Positions 1 to 7,182 of a DNA stretch of 64,000 nt are shown in pieces. Position numbers and translations under genes: made by a program. How positions within the stretch are numbered: position 1 is the stretch's first letter; each line of letters begins with the position of its first letter. The stretch lies in assembly GCA_964457365.1 (NCBI GenBank), contig CAYWFP010000004.1, forward strand, positions 1 through 64,000, given 5' to 3'. The notes below the pieces were generated by a model. It saw nothing but the letters and a program-made list of their open reading frames with translations, had not been told where the DNA came from and ran no database searches. The stretch is from CAYWFP01 sp964457365. Its GTDB lineage: Bacteria > Planctomycetota > SZUA-567.

Positions 1-1862
1 AGCAGGTTCGTCTGGAAGGCGATCTCCTCGATGGTCTTGATGATCTTGCCGATCTGCTCGGAGGATTCGTTCATCTCGCGCATGGCACCGGCCATGTTGT
101 CCACGGCGGCGGACCCTTCGCGGACCAGTTTCTGCGCGCCCTGCATCCGTTCGTTGGCGTTGCCGGCGTTGTCGGCGTTCTGCCGGGTCATGCTGGCCAT
201 CTCCTCCAGCGCCGAGGAGGACTCCTCCAGCGCGGCGGCCTGCTCGCTCGAGCCTTCCGCGAGCGACTGGCTCGAGGCGCTGATCTCCCCCGCGGCGGCG
301 GCGACCTGCTCGGCCGCGTCGTTGAGGCTGGAAACGATGGCGGCGATGCTGCGGACGATACCCGAGCCGATAAAGAACGCCAGCAGCAGCCCGCCGACGA
401 CGGCCAGCACGCTGACGACGATGGCGGCGATGCGCGTGTTCTGTGCCGCGGCAAGCATCTTGTCGTCGGTCAGAATGTGCCTCCTGGCCTCCTCGCGGAT
501 CTCGTTGAGAAGCCGCTGCACCTCCTGTAGGTTTGTGGCGGTATTCTGCGTGTAAAACGCCCGCGCCTCGAAATCACCGTCCGCCAGCATCTTCTCTTTC
601 TCGATAATGTCTTCGAACAGCCGCTTTACCGCTTCCAGAGCGTCTTTCGTATCCGCGTTGTATACGCGCATAGCCTCGTCCATGTCGCCGGCGTTGACCG
701 CCTCGGCGATATCCCTGGCCGATGCGTGCAACTTGCGGTGGGGCTGGTCGACCGCCTTGACGAAATCGTCGAACTCGTCCCATTCGCTTCGAAATTTCTG
801 CGCCTCGTCGCTCCGAAGCCATTCGCCGAAAGCGCATTTCGCCGGATCGATCTGGACCGCCAGCGTGAACGGCACGCCCTCGGCGAAGGCCTCGGCGCGC
901 TCGACCAGGCGCTTGTTCTTCGCGTCAATGTACTGGCCGGTGCCGACGACGATGTCCCACGGCTTGAAGTATTCGACGAAGGTCAGCTTCGGCTCCACCT
1001 CTTGCGTGGCGGGGTTGGACCAGTGGTAAAGGACGAAACCCCTGCCCTTGCTCGTCGCCACCTGCGCCATGCGGTGGAAGAGGCGCAGGCCCTCCTTGTC
1101 GACCTGGCTGCTCAGGTTCTGCCCCACCAGGTCCGGGTTAACGGGGTGCATCAGGCAGACGGCGTCGCTGTCGATGACGAAATAATAATCCTTCTGTTGC
1201 CGGCCGAAGCGGAGTTCGGAGAGTTCCGCCAGCGCCGCGACGCGCCCTTCCGGACCCGGCACGTGCCGGTGATGGGCCCTGACGATACTCATGGCGACAC
1301 CGATATTCTCCTTCAGCGTCAGTTCGTAGCGGAACAGCCCGCCGGCCTCTTCCGCGAGCGCGCCGCCGACGTTCTTGACCCAGTTGGTATGATCGTTGAG
1401 CTTGGCGCTCAGTTCGCGCAGCAGCCCCGGATGCGGCTGCTTGTAGAGCATGCCGAGATCTTTCGCGGAGTCGTGCAGTTTTTTATGCGGCTCCTCGATC
1501 TGTGCAAAAAGGGGTTTCAGTGCCTGGACCCGGTCCCCCACCTTCTCGCGCGCGTCGCTGTAGTACCACTTGCCGAAAGCGCATTCCTTGTAATTGATCT
1601 GCAGGCCCTGCTCCTCGAGCTGCTTGATATTGGTGATTTCCTTGTCCATGAAGAGCTTGTTCAGCAGTTTCACCCAGTTGAGGTGGTCGACCTCGCGCTG
1701 GGTCATGTTGCGGTCGAGGTTATTGCCGAAGATAACGTCCTGCGCGTCGCCGACGATGCCGCCGATACCGAAGACCGAGATCGCCGCCACCAGAATCAGC
1801 AGCGCCAGCACCAGGCCCATGGCCGCGTAGATCTTCTTCCCGATCGTCCAGGTACCGCCCAT
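1..1862 (-). CDS. Methyl-accepting chemotaxis protein with CZB and Cache modules (partial, C-terminus outside window)
   Basis: Read from an ATG at 1862-1860 after a GGGAG ribosome site; 620 codons are present and the end lies beyond base 1. An N-terminal membrane helix (about 10-30) is followed by a zinc-binding-type segment with H60, C94 in ECAFGKW and H126/H130. A second module starts at H158 and is interrupted by a Cache-like segment (about 185-315, ending FKPWDIVVGTGQYID). It resumes with C343 in KCAFGEW. A second membrane helix, HAMP-like stretch and the start of the signalling coiled coil follow. The family relays periplasmic ligands to CheW/CheA. It lies 84 nt downstream of cheW on the same strand, probably co-transcribed. 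Ligand unknown; family very sure. Confidence 0.93.
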   Translation of the reverse strand, partial: MGGTWTIGKKIYAAMGLVLALLILVAAISVFGIGGIVGDAQDVIFGNNLDRNMTQREVDHLNWVKLLNKLFMDKEITNIKQLEEQGLQINYKECAFGKWYYSDAREKVGDRVQALKPLFAQIEEPHKKLHDSAKDLGMLYKQPHPGLLRELSAKLNDHTNWVKNVGGALAEEAGGLFRYELTLKENIGVAMSIVRAHHRHVPGPEGRVAALAELSELRFGRQQKDYYFVIDSDAVCLMHPVNPDLVGQNLSSQVDKEGLRLFHRMAQVATSKGRGFVLYHWSNPATQEVEPKLTFVEYFKPWDIVVGTGQYIDAKNKRLVERAEAFAEGVPFTLAVQIDPAKCAFGEWLRSDEAQKFRSEWDEFDDFVKAVDQPHRKLHASARDIAEAVNAGDMDEAMRVYNADTKDALEAVKRLFEDIIEKEKMLADGDFEARAFYTQNTATNLQEVQRLLNEIREEARRHILTDDKMLAAAQNTRIAAIVVSVLAVVGGLLLAFFIGSGIVRSIAAIVSSLNDAAEQVAAAAGEISASSQSLAEGSSEQAAALEESSSALEEMASMTRQNADNAGNANERMQGAQKLVREGSAAVDNMAGAMREMNESSEQIGKIIKTIEEIAFQTNL

Positions 1863-1915
1863 GATCTTCTCCCTTCTCCGGAACCCGCCGGGGCTCCAAG
1901 GAAATCCCCTCATAA

Positions 1916-1941
1916 ACGGCGGACGCCAGACAGGCCGCCGT
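1916..1941 (-). terminator. Hairpin between cheW and the chemoreceptor gene
   Basis: A 7-bp GC-rich stem (ACGGCGG / CCGCCGT) with a 12-nt loop, followed on the minus strand by TTTATG, lies between the cheW stop and the receptor start. The U tract is short, so it may be a partial terminator, an attenuator or only an RNA-stability hairpin. Confidence 0.35.
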
Positions 1942-1946
1942 CTCGG

Positions 1947-2473
1947 TTATTCCACCCGCTCCCCCTTGCTACCGATCCTGTCCACCAGCGTCAGCTCCTC
2001 GCTGGCGAGCACCTGTTCGATATCGAGCAGGATTTTTACACGCTTGCCGACCTTCCCCATGCCGCGGATGAAGGCGGTGTCAACCTGCGTGCCGAACTGC
2101 GGCGCCTCCTCGACCTGGTCGGCGGCGATGTCGTCACCTCCCGCACGGTATCGACGATAATCCCCATCGGCACCCCGTCGACCTCGACGACGATGACGCA
2201 GGTCTCCTGGGCGTATTCGATCTCCGGCATACCGAATTTCAGCCGCAAATCGATCACCGGGATCACCTTGCCGCGCAGGTTGATAACACCCTTGACGAAC
2301 GGCGGCGTGCGCGGGACGTTGGTGATCGGCATCATTCCGAGGATCTCGCGCACCTTCAGGATCTCGACGCCGTACTCCTCCTCGCCCAGAACGAAAGTCG
2401 GGTATTTTCCGTCCACTGCCAACGCCGGCGAATTACCGTCCGGCATCGGCTGTTCGTTTTCCGCCTCGCGCAT
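1947..2473 (-). CDS. cheW: CheW chemotaxis coupling protein with an apparent 1-base frameshift
   Basis: The first part, from ATG 2473, reads as a normal CheW (FVLGEEEYGVEILKVREI, then RTPPFVKGVINLRGKVIPVIDLR). Near 2131-2137 the frame is lost: the uninterrupted frame ends as an Arg/Ser-rich tail of about 145 aa in total. One frame over, the classic CheW ending continues (DIAADQVEEAPQFGTQVD, GMGKVGKRVKILLDIEQVL) to a TAA at 1947-1949. Restoring one G in GTGACGACATC gives a standard protein of about 175 aa. CheW links receptors to CheA. It is either a sequencing/assembly error or a real disruption; the good conservation on both sides favours an error. Confidence 0.88.
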
Positions 2474-2503
2474 GGCTTCTTCGCAAAAAAACAGGCCAAG
2501 GGT

Positions 2504-2531
2504 AGAATAGACCGCAAAGCGTTTGTGTCAA
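2504..2531 (-). promoter_or_regulatory. Sigma-70-like promoter of cheW
   Basis: On the minus strand, TTGACA (2531-2526), a 16-nt spacer and TATTCT (2509-2504) lie about 30 nt upstream of the cheW start. The -35 box is a perfect match. Confidence 0.6.
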
Positions 2532-2601
2532 ATCAGGGTCGCGTTTGCGGTGACGATTCCATGGTGGATCCGAAGAGAATTGGCCGGAAGCTGCGGATTA
2601 T

Positions 2602-3858
2602 TCATCTTCCGCAACACTTCTTGTGCTTTTTGCCGCTGCCACAGGGGCAGGGATCGTTCGGGCGGGGTTTGCGGGAGGGGGCAGGACGCGATGGCATACC
2701 CGCCCGGGCGCGGGCGCGGCCGGCCTCGGCGGCACGTTCGGCCAGGTACTCCTTGGCGAGGCGGCGGAAATCGTCGAGCGTGTGCTCGTAAAACATCTTC
2801 CAGCCCTCGCAGAGGGAGGTCAATTGCTCCGGATCGCGACCCCGGCGGAACCGGTGTTTGAGGCAGTCACCGACGCAGACTTCGAGGTACGGGCAGGCGC
2901 GACACGCGGGATTGACCTGCTGCTTGAGTATTCCGAAGTCGGCATACGCCTGCGACTGCTGCAGCGCAGCCCAGTCCACCGCCCTGACATTGCCGAGGCG
3001 CAGATCGTCGTAGACGAAGAAGTCGCACGGATAGATATCGCCGTTGTATTCGACGACGAAGTACTGACGGCAATCGCGGCCCATCGAACAGGTGTTGCGC
3101 ACGCCCTCGATGTAATACTGCAGGATGGTGTCGAAGAGGCGGACGCTGACGGTGCGCGTATCGGTCTTGATCCACTCGTCGAAGACCGCGCAGAGAAATG
3201 CGCCCCAGGCTTTGCCTTCGACGGCGAAGGGGCGCAGCGCGCCGGTCTCGTCGAATTCGACGCAGGGGATGTACTGGTGATACAGAAAGCCCTGCTCGCG
3301 CAGGTAACGGTAGATACCCCCGCCGCGCGCGGCGACGCGGTCGTTGACCAGCGTGAGAATGTTGAACGCCACGTTGTGCTGTTTCAGGTTCTCGATGCCG
3401 CGCATCACCGCCGCGTGGGTGCCGGCGCCGCCGATGTTCTTGCGGTAATGGTCGTGCACCTCCGGCGGCCCGTCGAGGCTGACGCCGACGAGGTAGTTGT
3501 AGGCGCCGAAGTGGCGGGCCATCAGCTCGTCGATCAGCGTGGCGTTGGTCTGCAGGCCGTTGCAAACCACCGTCCCCTGCTTGCCGTGGCGCTGCTGCAA
3601 CTCGACGATCCGTTCGAAGAACGGCAAGCCCATCAGCGTCGGCTCGCCCCCTTGCCAGCCGAAGGCGTACTGCGACTGCGGCGTCGCCATGAAGGTCCGG
3701 ATCATCGCCTCGAGCGTCGCGTCGCTCATCCGGTGCACCCGGTTCTCCGGATACAATCCCAGCCGGTCGATGTAGAAGCAGTACCGGCAGCGCAGATTGC
3801 AGTCGGCCGAGGCCGGCTTGACCAGAAGGGAGAATGGGCGTATCGCGGTCGCATTCAT
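2602..3858 (-). CDS. Anaerobic sulfatase-maturase-like radical SAM/SPASM enzyme with SEC-C tail
   Basis: 418 aa. The radical SAM cluster motif CNLRCRYC uses C20, C24 and C27, followed by the FGWQGGEPTL glycine motif. A SPASM region has GDIYPC and C-x2-C-x5-C-x3-C for auxiliary clusters. The overall pattern is that of enzymes that oxidise a Cys or Ser of sulfatases to formylglycine. The last 20 residues carry a SEC-C zinc motif (PCPCGSGKKHKKCC), a known accessory tail. No sulfatase gene is in the window, so the substrate must be encoded elsewhere. The gene is isolated between cheW and the cheX promoter. The family is sure; the exact substrate is inferred. Confidence 0.88.
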   Translation of the reverse strand: MNATAIRPFSLLVKPASADCNLRCRYCFYIDRLGLYPENRVHRMSDATLEAMIRTFMATPQSQYAFGWQGGEPTLMGLPFFERIVELQQRHGKQGTVVCNGLQTNATLIDELMARHFGAYNYLVGVSLDGPPEVHDHYRKNIGGAGTHAAVMRGIENLKQHNVAFNILTLVNDRVAARGGGIYRYLREQGFLYHQYIPCVEFDETGALRPFAVEGKAWGAFLCAVFDEWIKTDTRTVSVRLFDTILQYYIEGVRNTCSMGRDCRQYFVVEYNGDIYPCDFFVYDDLRLGNVRAVDWAALQQSQAYADFGILKQQVNPACRACPYLEVCVGDCLKHRFRRGRDPEQLTSLCEGWKMFYEHTLDDFRRLAKEYLAERAAEAGRARARAGMPSRPAPSRKPRPNDPCPCGSGKKHKKCCGR

Positions 3859-3981
3859 ATCGAATCGGCCATCCTAGCAGAAAATCCGGCGCGCGCCATA
3901 ACGTCTGCCGGACGCTTCGGTTTCAGTTGACGCTGCGCAATGCGCAATACGCATTCGGCCATCGCTTAACGATTCTTTTAC

Positions 3982-4010
3982 TTGACGCTTTTGTCCTGCC
4001 GACCTAACGT
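3982..4010 (+). promoter_or_regulatory. Sigma-70-like promoter of cheX
   Basis: TTGACG (3982-3987), a 17-nt spacer and TAACGT (4005-4010), ending 38 nt before the chosen cheX start. Confidence 0.55.
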
Positions 4011-4048
4011 ACGCTTCAGCGCTTTCGACCTTGCCGGGAGAGCCGAGT

Positions 4049-4552
4049 ATGAGCATGAACATCCTGCAAATCGACGAGAAGCTGATGACGGTCCTGATCA
4101 AGTCCACGCGCGACGGCCTGGCCATGGCCGGCATCAAGCCCGTCCCCATCGGCGCGAGCAAGCGCTTCTCCTGCACGCGCGACGTCAGCGCCATCATCGG
4201 CTGCGTAGGCACGGCCTCGGGCTCGGTCCTGATCAACTGCTCCGAGGAGTGCGCCTGTCACATGGCCGGCCAGATGGTCGGCGAGGAACTGGTCGAACTC
4301 AATTCCCAGACCCTCGACGGCGTCTGCGAGATCGCCAACATCATCGCCGGGCAGACCAAGGCCATCCTCTCGACCACCGAGCACAAATTCGACCGCATCA
4401 GCACGCCCTCGGTAGTGGTGGGCTCGAATTACTTCATCAGCCACTATCGCGGCGCCACCACGCTGAGTGTCGATTTCGAGATAACCGACATCCCGATCCA
4501 GCCCCGGCAGGACATGACTTTTTCGGTCGGCATCTTCCTGGTCAAGGTGTGA
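4049..4552 (+). CDS. cheX: CheX-type chemotaxis phosphatase
   Basis: 167 aa. The start ATG at 4049 follows GGGAG with a normal gap; an upstream in-frame TTG at 4031 would overlap that site. The protein has the CheX/CheC-like fold signature: two related halves and the helix with E-x2-N (LDGVCEIANIIAGQTK), the acid/amide pair that removes phosphate from CheY-type receivers. It is convergent with the lone receiver protein at 4567-4959, a plausible partner. No CheA, CheB or CheR is in the window. Confidence 0.85.
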   Translation: MSMNILQIDEKLMTVLIKSTRDGLAMAGIKPVPIGASKRFSCTRDVSAIIGCVGTASGSVLINCSEECACHMAGQMVGEELVELNSQTLDGVCEIANIIAGQTKAILSTTEHKFDRISTPSVVVGSNYFISHYRGATTLSVDFEITDIPIQPRQDMTFSVGIFLVKV

Positions 4553-4566
4553 GCCCCGCGCGCGGG

Positions 4567-4959
4567 CTACAACTCGCGCAACCGCTCCATCCCGCGGCGC
4601 AGATCGTCCAGGATGTTGGCGATGTTCTCCAGCGCCATCGGCTTGTTCTCGACCGCCACCACGTTGCCGTAGGTCGTCATGATGCCGCAGAGGCTGGCGT
4701 TGTCGCGATGAACCGCCGTGAGGATCACCACCGGCAGCGGGGTCTCCAGCGCATCCATGACCTGCAGGAACTCCCAGCCGTCCATATCCGGCATCAACAT
4801 GTCCAGCAGAATCGCGTCGGGCGGGGAGGAGGCGAGCAGGCGCACGGCCTCCATGCCGTTGTTGGCCTCGCTGATCTCGATATCCACCTCGTGCAGCATC
4901 AGGCCCTTGCGTAAAAATTCGCGGATGTCGTCTTCGTCTTCCACGATCAGGATATGCAT
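4567..4959 (-). CDS. Stand-alone response-regulator receiver protein
   Basis: 130 aa consisting of a single receiver domain: acidic pocket VEDEDD near residue 8, phospho-acceptor Asp in LLDMLMPDMDGW, the Thr switch (ILTAVH) and the conserved Lys (ENKPM). There is no output domain, so it acts by protein contact like CheY or Spo0F. The start follows a GAGGA site. Its promoter is divergent from that of the lipoprotein gene at 5104. Confidence 0.9.
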   Translation of the reverse strand: MHILIVEDEDDIREFLRKGLMLHEVDIEISEANNGMEAVRLLASSPPDAILLDMLMPDMDGWEFLQVMDALETPLPVVILTAVHRDNASLCGIMTTYGNVVAVENKPMALENIANILDDLRRGMERLREL

Positions 4960-4991
4960 GGGCGATTTCCTCGGTCAAGGCGGTATGTTTT

Positions 4992-5058
4992 ACTATCGCA
5001 TAAAGGTGCGGCAGTGTCAAGAGCCACTCTTGACCCGCGCCACCCGCGCGGCTACGCT
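4992..5058. promoter_or_regulatory. Divergent promoters with both -35 boxes inside one palindrome
   Basis: A perfect palindrome GTCAAGAG-CCA-CTCTTGAC spans 5016-5034. On the minus strand, TTGACA (5020-5015), 17 nt and GATAGT (4997-4992) serve the receiver gene. On the plus strand, TTGACC (5030-5035), 17 nt and TACGCT (5053-5058) serve the lipoprotein gene. A factor bound to the palindrome would cover both -35 elements. Confidence 0.55.
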
Positions 5059-5103
5059 TGAGACCGCGACACCATCCGGAACGTCGAAGGTCAGGAGAAA
5101 CGG

Positions 5104-6138
5104 ATGACGACACGATGGGTAGCTGCGACCCTGGCACTGACGGTCTTCGCGGGCTGTTTCGGCACGGTCGGCGATATCGTGCGCGGCGAGGCGCGGGGGC
5201 ACCTCCCCATAAGCGGCGATGTACACGGACTGGAACTGCTCGGCGATACGCGACTCTTCGCGAGCAAGGAGAGCAAGCGGTTCCACCTCGGCAACCGCGC
5301 GCGCCCTTTCACCCAATACGGCGTGGAGACGATCTACAACGGCGAATATTATTACGGCGGCAAAGGCAAGAGCCTGACCATCGACGTCTACAAGATGGCC
5401 ACTCCCAAGGCCGCGATGGGGCTCTTTCACTGGCATCGAGGCTATGTACTGCTGGACAAGGGCACCCCCGTCGACGTCGGGGCCGAGGGCGTCGTCGACA
5501 CGCTCAAGAAGCGCCGGAACCTCTATTTCTACAAACAGTACTATTTGGTTTCGCTGGTCTACAGCGGTCCCGAGCCGGTGCCGGATCTGCTGCCGGTGGC
5601 GCGCTTCATCGCCCGGCAGATTCCGGGCGAGAACGTCAAACCGCGCGGCTTCGAACTTCTGGATGTCGAAGGCATCAACGCCGCCAGCGGCAAGATCACG
5701 CCCGGCAACACCTTCAATGCCGAATTTCTGCCGCCCTCGATCCGCGCGTATGCGCCGGCGGCGGGCCCGCTGGCCGAGATCCACATCATGGCGTTTCACG
5801 AAGAGGACCGCGCCAAGAAAGTGTGGAAGGATTACCGCGAGTACCTGCAGCTCGAGGGCGAGGAGTTCGGCGCCAAGCTGCGCCTGAACCGACCGATCTG
5901 GTGGGCCCGGGATCCGCAGCAGGGCCGCGTGGTCTGCATGCTCGCCCGCGACTACGTGCTGATCCTGAGCAACGTCGAGAAGTACGAGTTGGGCGCGGCG
6001 CTTCTGGACCGCGTGGGCGACCGGATCTACGCGCGCCAGGGCACCGAGGAACGCCAGCGCCGGATCGAGAGGGAGTTGCGCGAACACGAGGAAAAAGAGC
6101 GCCGCCGTCGCGAAGAAGAGGCCCGGCAGCGGATGTAG
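5104..6138 (+). CDS. Exported lipoprotein, DUF6599-like
   Basis: 344 aa. An N-terminal signal peptide ends in a lipobox (VFAGC, Cys18), so the mature protein should be lipid-anchored. The body has the pattern of proteins often annotated DUF6599: a GDVHGLELLGDTRLF opening, a YNGEYYYGGKG segment, then the DVYKMATPKAAMGLFHWHR signature, and a second similar half. The last 40 residues are a charged Glu/Arg helix. Function is unknown; the family name is from memory of its pattern. It is convergent with the HDOD gene (4 nt apart). Confidence 0.75.
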   Translation: MTTRWVAATLALTVFAGCFGTVGDIVRGEARGHLPISGDVHGLELLGDTRLFASKESKRFHLGNRARPFTQYGVETIYNGEYYYGGKGKSLTIDVYKMATPKAAMGLFHWHRGYVLLDKGTPVDVGAEGVVDTLKKRRNLYFYKQYYLVSLVYSGPEPVPDLLPVARFIARQIPGENVKPRGFELLDVEGINAASGKITPGNTFNAEFLPPSIRAYAPAAGPLAEIHIMAFHEEDRAKKVWKDYREYLQLEGEEFGAKLRLNRPIWWARDPQQGRVVCMLARDYVLILSNVEKYELGAALLDRVGDRIYARQGTEERQRRIERELREHEEKERRRREEEARQRM

Positions 6139-6142
6139 CCGG

Positions 6143-7009
6143 CTACTCCAACCCGGTAACCGCGGCGAGCATCTCCCGGCTCTTCTCGATCTCCGGTTCG
6201 GTCTCGACCACCCACTCCGCGGCGGAGTCGGCGTCGATATTCAGCACCGCGCAGGCATCCTCCGGTCGCTGCGGCTCGTCGAAGTCCCCGCCGGCCCCGC
6301 AGCCGTGCACCCGGCAGGCGTAGAGCGAGAAGCTGACCAGCGCCGCCAGTTCGCGGTCCTCCTCCGGACATTCCAGCACCCGGTTCTGGTACTTGATGGT
6401 GTGCTGCACCTGGTCGGCCAGCTTCCAGCGCTCGGCAAGCCAGTAGCCGATATCGGCGTAACTGGTCTCGATCACGCCCGCCTCGGCCTCGGTGAAGGAG
6501 AGCCCCTCGAAGCGGGCCTTGTCGATGATATCCTGGAAATCCGACGGCGCGTACTGGTCCAGGATCAACTTGCCGATCCCGTGCAGCAGCCCCACCACGA
6601 AGGCGGTGTCGCCCTGGACGCGCGGGGTCTTGTGCCGCGCGTAGTAGTGGCAGACCGAGGCGCACCCGATCGACTGCTCCCAGAACGCCTCGTAGGAGAA
6701 GCCCTGCTCGCTCGCGCCGAAGAGGTCGAAGACCGAGGCGCTGATGGCGAGGCTGCGGATGGTGTTGAAGCCGAGGATGGTGATGGCCTGGGTGATGCTG
6801 GTGACGCGGTTGCTGAGGCCGTAGAAGGAGGAGTTGACCAACTTGAGAATCTTCGCCGCCAGGGCCGGATCGCGGCTCATGACGTCGTTGATCTGGCGGG
6901 CGGTGCTGCGCGGATCCTCGATCAAGCCCATGATCTTGGTGACCACGTCCGGCAGGGTCGGCAGGTCGACGACGCGGTCCACGATGCTCTTGAGATCTTT
7001 GCCCGCCAC
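6143..7009 (-). CDS. HDOD-domain signalling protein
   Basis: 288 aa with one HDOD domain over about residues 15-215 (LPTLPDVVTKIM, MSRDPALAAKILKLVNSS, ITILGFNTIRSLAIS, FVVGLLHGIGKLIL). HDOD domains resemble HD hydrolases but usually lack catalysis and act in regulation. I chose GTG 7009, which follows GAGGAG with a 10-nt gap. A longer reading from TTG 7057 would put the -10 box of the obvious promoter inside the gene. The C-terminal 70 residues have no recognised domain. Confidence 0.88.
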   Translation of the reverse strand: MAGKDLKSIVDRVVDLPTLPDVVTKIMGLIEDPRSTARQINDVMSRDPALAAKILKLVNSSFYGLSNRVTSITQAITILGFNTIRSLAISASVFDLFGASEQGFSYEAFWEQSIGCASVCHYYARHKTPRVQGDTAFVVGLLHGIGKLILDQYAPSDFQDIIDKARFEGLSFTEAEAGVIETSYADIGYWLAERWKLADQVQHTIKYQNRVLECPEEDRELAALVSFSLYACRVHGCGAGGDFDEPQRPEDACAVLNIDADSAAEWVVETEPEIEKSREMLAAVTGLE

Positions 7010-7037
7010 TTCGGGTGTTCTCCTCGTACCGACACTC

Positions 7038-7067
7038 ACTATACGCGCAGCCGACAAGGCCTGTCAA
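7038..7067 (-). promoter_or_regulatory. Sigma-70-like promoter of the HDOD gene
   Basis: Minus strand: TTGACA (7067-7062), 18 nt, TATAGT (7043-7038). It predicts a start of transcription near 7031, about 20 nt before the GTG start. Confidence 0.65.
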
Positions 7068-7112
7068 GTCGGCCCGTGCGCGGAGTTCGCCGCTTCCGTG
7101 GCGAAACGACCG

Positions 7113-7142
7113 AAAAAACCCCGGCAGCCTGAACTACCGGGG
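7113..7142 (-). terminator. Intrinsic terminator of the radical SAM gene 7183-8646
   Basis: On the minus strand a CCCCGG / CCGGGG stem with a 12-nt loop is followed directly by six T. It lies 40 nt past the stop codon. Confidence 0.75.
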
Positions 7143-7182
7143 ATTACGCATATCCCTGTTGCATTCGATGCATCGCCGCGCC

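Noticed and set aside
726..2510. 594-codon open frame on the plus strand
   Set aside because: It lies antisense to the chemoreceptor and cheW, has no conserved motif and is a high-GC shadow of codon bias.
4551..4569. AGCCC...GGGCT hairpin between cheX and the receiver gene as terminator
   Set aside because: Only 5 bp with no T tract and overlapping the receiver stop codon; too weak to list.
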